The position numbers were made by a program, and so were the translations under genes. A model generated the notes under the pieces. That model worked only from the letters and a program-made list of their open reading frames with translations, searched no databases and was not told the origin of the DNA. Positions 60,381 through 64,000 of a stretch of DNA of 64,000 bases are shown piece by piece. The DNA is from Alcaligenaceae bacterium (lineage in GTDB: Bacteria; Pseudomonadota; Gammaproteobacteria; Burkholderiales; Burkholderiaceae_B), in assembly GCA_947380655.1 (NCBI GenBank), contig CANCRX010000009.1, forward strand, positions 1-64,000, given 5' to 3'. Within the stretch, counting starts at the first letter, position 1; each line of letters starts with the position of its first letter.

Positions 60381-61892
60381 TTACGCTTTCTGATTCAACA
60401 GGAATTGCAATAAAAGCGGGACGGGGCGTCCCGTCGAGCCTTTTATTGCCCCACCTTTCCAGGCTGTGCCTGCAATATCTAAGTGCGCCCAGCGATAGGC
60501 TTTGGCAAAGCGCGACAGGAAACATGCGGCAGTCACGGCGCCTGCAGGTTGACCGCCTATATTGGCCATATCCGCAAAATTCGATTTCAGCTGGACCTGA
60601 TAGTCGTCTTCCAGGGGCATGCGCCAGGCGGTATCCCCCGCTTGTTTACCGGCTTTGAGGATGGAGTCTGCGAGTTCGTCATCTTTGGAAAAGAGGCCGG
60701 AATTCACACCGCCGAGTGCAACGACGCAGGCACCTGTCAGCGTGGCGATGTCAATGACTGCCGAAGGCTTGAAGCGCTCAGCATAGGTCAGTGCATCGCA
60801 CAGGATCAGGCGGCCTTCCGCATCGGTGTTGAGGATTTCGATGGTCTGACCAGACATACTGGTCACCACGTCGCCTGGTTTGTTGGCACTGCCGTTGATG
60901 AGGTTTTCGCAGGTTGGGATGAGGCCGACTACTTCACCCGGTAACTCAAGTTCTGCCAGTGCACGGAATGTCCCCAGCACGCTGGCCGCGCCACACATAT
61001 CGAACTTCATTTCGTCCATGGTTGCAGGAGGTTTGATAGAGATGCCACCCGAGTCAAAGGTGATGCCTTTACCGACCAGCACTACCGGACCTGGCTTGGT
61101 TTTCGTAGCGGCCTTGGCAGGTGCTTTGCCTTTGTAATGCATGACGATAAAACGCGGTGGTTGGTCTGAACCTCTGGAAACAGAGAGAAAAGAACCCATT
61201 CCCAGTGCTGCGATTTGTTTGCCATCCAGAACGGTGACTTTAATGCTCTTAAATTCACGCCCGAGTTTTTTAGCTGTTTCGCCAAGATAGGTCGGTGTAC
61301 AGATATTGCCTGGCAGATTGCCAAGCGTACGTGCCATGGAAACGCCTTGTCCAAGCGCTGCACCTTGTTTCAGGCCGAGTTCAGCTGCAGCATTGTCAGA
61401 ACGTGTCACAAGCAGGGAGAGTTTTTTCAGTTTGGGACGCGCATCAGGATCTGGTTTACCAAAGGTCGCATCGTAGTGATAGGTTGCCTCACACGCGGCT
61501 GCAGCCGCATTACGTGCCCGGTCCGTTATTGTCGAGCCAGGACAGGCGATGGCTGCCAGTGTCGAGATGGCTTCTGTGACGCGTGCATGCACACAGACGC
61601 TGGCAAAGGCTTTCTCGGCGCTGGTATGCGCGCGCGCGGTGTAATCAGCCTGTTTGCCCAGACCAACCAACACAACGCGGGCTGACGCAACGCCTTCGAG
61701 GTTGCGAAGAACCAGAGTGGTATTGGCTTTGCCGAGGAATTCAGTTTTCATGACGGCACGGATTGCGCCATGGCACGCACGATCAATCACATCAGCTGCG
61801 GGGCTAAGTACGCCATCGGTGAACACGCCAACCGCGAGTGCGGCTGTTTTAACTTGATGGATCGAGACGGAGGTGTTGGTGCTGAATTCCAT
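60381..61892 (-). CDS. pepA: Leucyl aminopeptidase PepA
   Basis: Cytosol aminopeptidase of the M17 family, 503 residues; two metal ions. The C-terminal catalytic domain has VGKGITFDSGGISIKP and the signature NTDAEGRLILCDAL, with metal-binding Asp and Glu. The N-terminal domain binds DNA in E. coli, where PepA also acts as a transcription factor; here it is only seen as a full-length domain. Start ATG 61892. holC follows. Confidence 0.95.
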   Translation of the reverse strand: MEFSTNTSVSIHQVKTAALAVGVFTDGVLSPAADVIDRACHGAIRAVMKTEFLGKANTTLVLRNLEGVASARVVLVGLGKQADYTARAHTSAEKAFASVCVHARVTEAISTLAAIACPGSTITDRARNAAAAACEATYHYDATFGKPDPDARPKLKKLSLLVTRSDNAAAELGLKQGAALGQGVSMARTLGNLPGNICTPTYLGETAKKLGREFKSIKVTVLDGKQIAALGMGSFLSVSRGSDQPPRFIVMHYKGKAPAKAATKTKPGPVVLVGKGITFDSGGISIKPPATMDEMKFDMCGAASVLGTFRALAELELPGEVVGLIPTCENLINGSANKPGDVVTSMSGQTIEILNTDAEGRLILCDALTYAERFKPSAVIDIATLTGACVVALGGVNSGLFSKDDELADSILKAGKQAGDTAWRMPLEDDYQVQLKSNFADMANIGGQPAGAVTAACFLSRFAKAYRWAHLDIAGTAWKGGAIKGSTGRPVPLLLQFLLNQKA

Positions 61893-62038
61893 AGTTGAAG
61901 CCTATTTGCGTCGAAAGATGATTTACGTCAGAAGATGAGATTGATTATCTCGCATTTTGTTCCATTTCATAGGTATTTCAATACATTCAGGAAAGAAGCT
62001 TATTTCCATTTGTTATTTAATATATTTTCTATATTACT

Positions 62039-62044
62039 TATAAT
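62039..62044 (+). promoter_or_regulatory. Candidate -10 box of the cysB-like gene
   Basis: TATAAT in a very AT-rich stretch, 22 bases before the ATG at 62067. The -35 region (TTTAAT at 62016-62021) is weak, suggesting that a regulator helps. Confidence 0.45.
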
Positions 62045-62066
62045 ATGATTTCATCATGAGGCCCTT

Positions 62067-63005
62067 ATGAACTTGCAGCAATTTCGTTTTGTACGTGAAA
62101 CTATTCGTCGCGACTTCAACCTGACTGAAGCCGCGCGCAATCTATTTACTTCACAGCCTGGCGTGTCTAAAGCGATCCTGGAGTTTGAGGATGAGCTTGG
62201 TGTGCAGATTTTCGAGCGACACGGCAAACGTATTAAGGGGTTGACTAAACCAGGTCACGCCGTCGCCCAGGTCGTAGATCGCATCATGCGAGAGATTGAT
62301 AATCTCAAAAAAGTCAGCGATGAGTTCGCCAAGCGCGATGAGGGCAGTCTGGTGATCGCCTGCACCCATACGCAGGCGCGCTATGTCTTGCCCAAAATTA
62401 TTCCCGCATTTCGTCAGAAATTTCCGCGGGTGCATCTCGCTCTGGCCGAGGGAAGCCCACCCCAGTTAGCTGAAATGGTCCTGCATGAGCAAGCCGATCT
62501 GGCGATCGCAACGGAGTCATTGTCTTTGACTCCCGGCCTCGAGACGTTGCCCTGCTATACCTGGGAGCACACCGTGGTCGTGCGACCTGATCATCCTTTG
62601 GCAGCGCTCGCAAAGCAAAAGGGCTTTGTGTTGACACTTGAGCATATTGCCAGCTATCCAATTGTGACCTATGACCGTGCTTTTTCTGGGCGGCGCTCGG
62701 TCAACGACGCGTTTGAAAAGCTGAATTTGCATCCCGATATCGTTCTCGAAGCGATTGACGCGGACGTTATCAAAACCTACGTGGATGTCGGCCTAGGGAT
62801 TGGAATCATTGCAGGGGTGGCCTATGAGCCAGCCCGCGATACCAATCTGATCAGCTTGCCTGCAGGGCACTTGTTTGGCATTCAGACAACGCGTATTGCA
62901 ATTAAATCGGGCGTCTTTCTGCGAGATTATGTCTATACCTTCATTTCGATGCTGACCCCTGAGCTGACAGAGCAAACCGTGAGAGACTTGATAGAAACAA
63001 AATGA
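62067..63005 (+). CDS. cysB: LysR-family regulator CysB (sulfur assimilation)
   Basis: 312-residue LysR regulator of the CysB subgroup: MNLQQFRFVRETIRRDFNLTEAARNL at the N-terminus, helix-turn-helix TEAARNLFTSQPGVSKAILEFEDELG, and a periplasmic-binding-like effector domain with THTQARYVLPKIIPAFRQKFP. In relatives the inducer is N-acetylserine. Divergent from pepA by 174 bases; followed by a DUF2325 gene after 75 bases. In some species a paralogue (Cbl) is present, so the symbol is likely but not certain. Confidence 0.92.
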   Translation: MNLQQFRFVRETIRRDFNLTEAARNLFTSQPGVSKAILEFEDELGVQIFERHGKRIKGLTKPGHAVAQVVDRIMREIDNLKKVSDEFAKRDEGSLVIACTHTQARYVLPKIIPAFRQKFPRVHLALAEGSPPQLAEMVLHEQADLAIATESLSLTPGLETLPCYTWEHTVVVRPDHPLAALAKQKGFVLTLEHIASYPIVTYDRAFSGRRSVNDAFEKLNLHPDIVLEAIDADVIKTYVDVGLGIGIIAGVAYEPARDTNLISLPAGHLFGIQTTRIAIKSGVFLRDYVYTFISMLTPELTEQTVRDLIETK

Positions 63006-63017
63006 GAATAAGTATTA
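63003..63017 (+). promoter_or_regulatory. Fur-box-like site 1
   Basis: TGAGAATAAGTATTA matches the 7-1-7 Fur consensus at 11 of 14 arm positions. It starts at the cysB stop codon and lies upstream of the -35 element of the next gene. Confidence 0.5.
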
Positions 63018-63023
63018 TTACGC

Positions 63024-63051
63024 TTGCAATTTAAATAGGAATCATTATCAT
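63024..63051 (+). promoter_or_regulatory. Candidate promoter of the DUF2325 gene
   Basis: TTGCAA (63024-63029) and TATCAT (63046-63051), spacer 16 bases. The -10 overlaps the second Fur-box-like site. Predicted start near 63058, with a TGGAG ribosome site before the ATG at 63081. Confidence 0.5.
63036..63050 (+). promoter_or_regulatory. Fur-box-like site 2
   Basis: TAGGAATCATTATCA matches the 7-1-7 Fur consensus at 11 of 14 arm positions; its right half ATCATTATC is a perfect match to half of the classical 19-base Fur box. It overlaps the -10 of the candidate promoter, so iron-loaded Fur could shut the gene off. Confidence 0.6.
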
Positions 63052-63080
63052 TTAGTTTGTCCGTTTATGGAGCAGACTGA

Positions 63081-63431
63081 ATGACTATTTCTTATTTTTC
63101 AATTTCCCCAGAGACCGATCCTGTCAAACAGACGATTAGAAATGCGGTGGTCGTTGGGGCGGATCGTCTTGGAAATATCCCCAGCTTATTGAGGGATCAC
63201 AATATTTCCATCACGCATCACATTAGCGGTCGTGACCCGGCACATCAGAAAAGAACCCTCAATCTGCCTACAGGCACCGAAATCGTCATCTTGCTGACGG
63301 ATTTTTTAGGGCACAACGTGATGAAAACTTTTCGTCAAGCCGCTCAGCGCAGTGGGGTACAGGTGGTAGCGTGCCGGCGCTCGGTTTGTGCCGTGCAGCA
63401 GGCCTTGAATCAGTGTGGATTGTGCGCCTGA
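63081..63431 (+). CDS. DUF2325 family protein
   Basis: A 116-residue protein. The first part is a Rossmann-like VVVGADRLGNIPSLLRDHNI, typical of DUF2325, and SGRDPAHQKR and VILLTDFLGHNVMKTFRQAAQRSG follow. The C-terminus has four Cys (98, 103, 112, 115; CRRSVC and CGLC) that could bind a metal or an iron-sulfur cluster. The function is unknown. Upstream Fur-box-like sites suggest iron control. A 7-bp hairpin at 63426-63446 follows. Confidence 0.85.
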   Translation: MTISYFSISPETDPVKQTIRNAVVVGADRLGNIPSLLRDHNISITHHISGRDPAHQKRTLNLPTGTEIVILLTDFLGHNVMKTFRQAAQRSGVQVVACRRSVCAVQQALNQCGLCA

Positions 63432-63446
63432 ACGATTGTTTCAGGC
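63426..63446. terminator. Weak hairpin after the DUF2325 gene
   Basis: GCCTGAA pairs with TTCAGGC, 7-base loop, no T-run. It includes the stop codon. It lies between convergent genes and might be a weak terminator. Confidence 0.3.
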
Positions 63447-63464
63447 TGGGCACTGCAAGGACAG

Positions 63465-64000
63465 TTATTTAGAGGCGACTTCTTTCAAATCGAGGCGGCG
63501 GGCGCCGGTGAAGCGCTTTGCCCAGTAGCGGTCATTCATATTTTCCACGCGAACCACGCCACCCGAGGCGGGTGAGTGAACAAACTGATCCTGACCGATA
63601 TAAACACCAACGTGGGAGTATTTACGCCCCATGGTATTAAAAAATACTAAATCACCGACCGCAAGCTCAGTGCGTCCGACGTTATTACCTTGTTTAGCCA
63701 TTTCATCAGCGCGGGGAGGTAATTTCAAACCCAGAGACTGATTCGCTGAGTAAAACACCAAGCCACTGCAATCAAAACCTGTATCGGGTGTTTTTCCGCC
63801 AGAGCGGTAGCGCACGCCGAGCTGCGTCATCATGTGGGCCGCTAGCGGATGGTCGATATCGCCGTAATACAGACCATTACCGCTTTTGGAGCGGGCAAGA
63901 AACGCACCAATCGGGTCATTAGAGTTACGCCAGTCGGCGCTAGCCGCTGAGTAGCCACCTAAACCAAAGCCAGCGTTTTTTTGGCCATCCACCCCTGCGC
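63465..64000 (-). CDS. NlpC/P60 family peptidoglycan endopeptidase (partial, 5' end beyond right edge)
   Basis: C-terminal part of a cell-wall hydrolase that cuts peptide cross-links. The catalytic Cys is in FDCSGLVFYSAN, the His in YSHVGVYIG, and a third polar His in QFVHSPASGG. The visible N-terminal side (residues about 1-60) is a linker. A GTG at 63992 could be a start, but a secreted hydrolase needs a signal peptide, which must lie beyond the window. Ends with a basic helix and a stop at 63465. Confidence 0.88.
   Translation of the reverse strand, partial: AGVDGQKNAGFGLGGYSAASADWRNSNDPIGAFLARSKSGNGLYYGDIDHPLAAHMMTQLGVRYRSGGKTPDTGFDCSGLVFYSANQSLGLKLPPRADEMAKQGNNVGRTELAVGDLVFFNTMGRKYSHVGVYIGQDQFVHSPASGGVVRVENMNDRYWAKRFTGARRLDLKEVASK

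Noticed and set aside
1..64000. Genomic island or prophage boundaries, tRNA genes, CRISPR arrays, insertion sequences
   Set aside because: No integrase, transposase, att-like repeats, tRNA cloverleaf or regularly spaced repeats were found by reading both strands.

Overview
The window looks like a chromosomal segment of a betaproteobacterium in the Burkholderiales, most likely the Alcaligenaceae, with a moderate GC content well below that of Bordetella. The basis is the gene order (rne divergent from rluC; maf/yceD/rpmF/plsX/fabHDG/acpP/fabF; rpoE/rseA/rseB/mucD/lepA/lepB/rnc/era/recO) and seven Bug/TctC-type periplasmic binding proteins. No rRNA, tRNA, CRISPR array, insertion sequence, integrase or phage gene was seen.

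Positions 1-23534 are a conserved housekeeping block. The left edge cuts RNase E (minus strand), whose leader is packed with inverted repeats. Then come rluC, a HAD phosphatase, the methionine sulfoxide repair pair msrP/msrQ, and a minus-strand group (maf, an RsmI-like methyltransferase, an AmiD-like amidase lipoprotein). The fatty-acid synthesis cluster runs from yceD/rpmF to fabF. The envelope-stress group is a YgfX-like membrane protein, sigma-E, anti-sigma RseA, RseB and MucD. The translation/RNA/repair group is lepA, lepB, rnc, era and a shortened recO.

Positions 23546-58956 are accessory and catabolic. A ClC channel is followed by an operon of a crotonase-fold protein, an ADP-forming acyl-CoA ligase and a Bug protein. 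Next are a second Bug protein, an NMT1/THI5-like protein without a signal peptide, and an SDR. A five-gene minus-strand operon (AMP-forming acyl-CoA ligase, GntR/UTRA regulator, acyl-CoA dehydrogenase, benzoylformate-decarboxylase-like ThDP enzyme, Zn alcohol dehydrogenase) diverges from a plus-strand operon (Bug, SDR, Bug, EamA transporter). PHB depolymerase, a sigma-54-preceded GST, a desaturase, a Nudix/metallo-beta-lactamase fusion and two more Bug proteins follow. Then come a 458-residue protein I do not recognise, a complete Liv ABC transporter, an arylmalonate-decarboxylase-like protein lacking both catalytic Cys positions, a Bug protein, an alpha/beta hydrolase and an enoyl-CoA isomerase-like crotonase. 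Together these suggest uptake and CoA-dependent breakdown of several organic acids. The substrates cannot be read from sequence.

Positions 59034-64000 return to core genes: a Bax-inhibitor-1 family membrane protein, holC, pepA, a CysB-type regulator, a small Cys-rich DUF2325 protein under a promoter with two Fur-box-like sites, and a partial NlpC/P60 hydrolase at the right edge.

The most notable non-coding signals are the structured rne leader, a near-consensus sigma-54 promoter before the GST gene, Fur-box-like sites before the DUF2325 gene, a terminator between livK and livH, palindromic operator candidates before three catabolic or transport operons, and several 11-21 bp tandem duplications beside genes.
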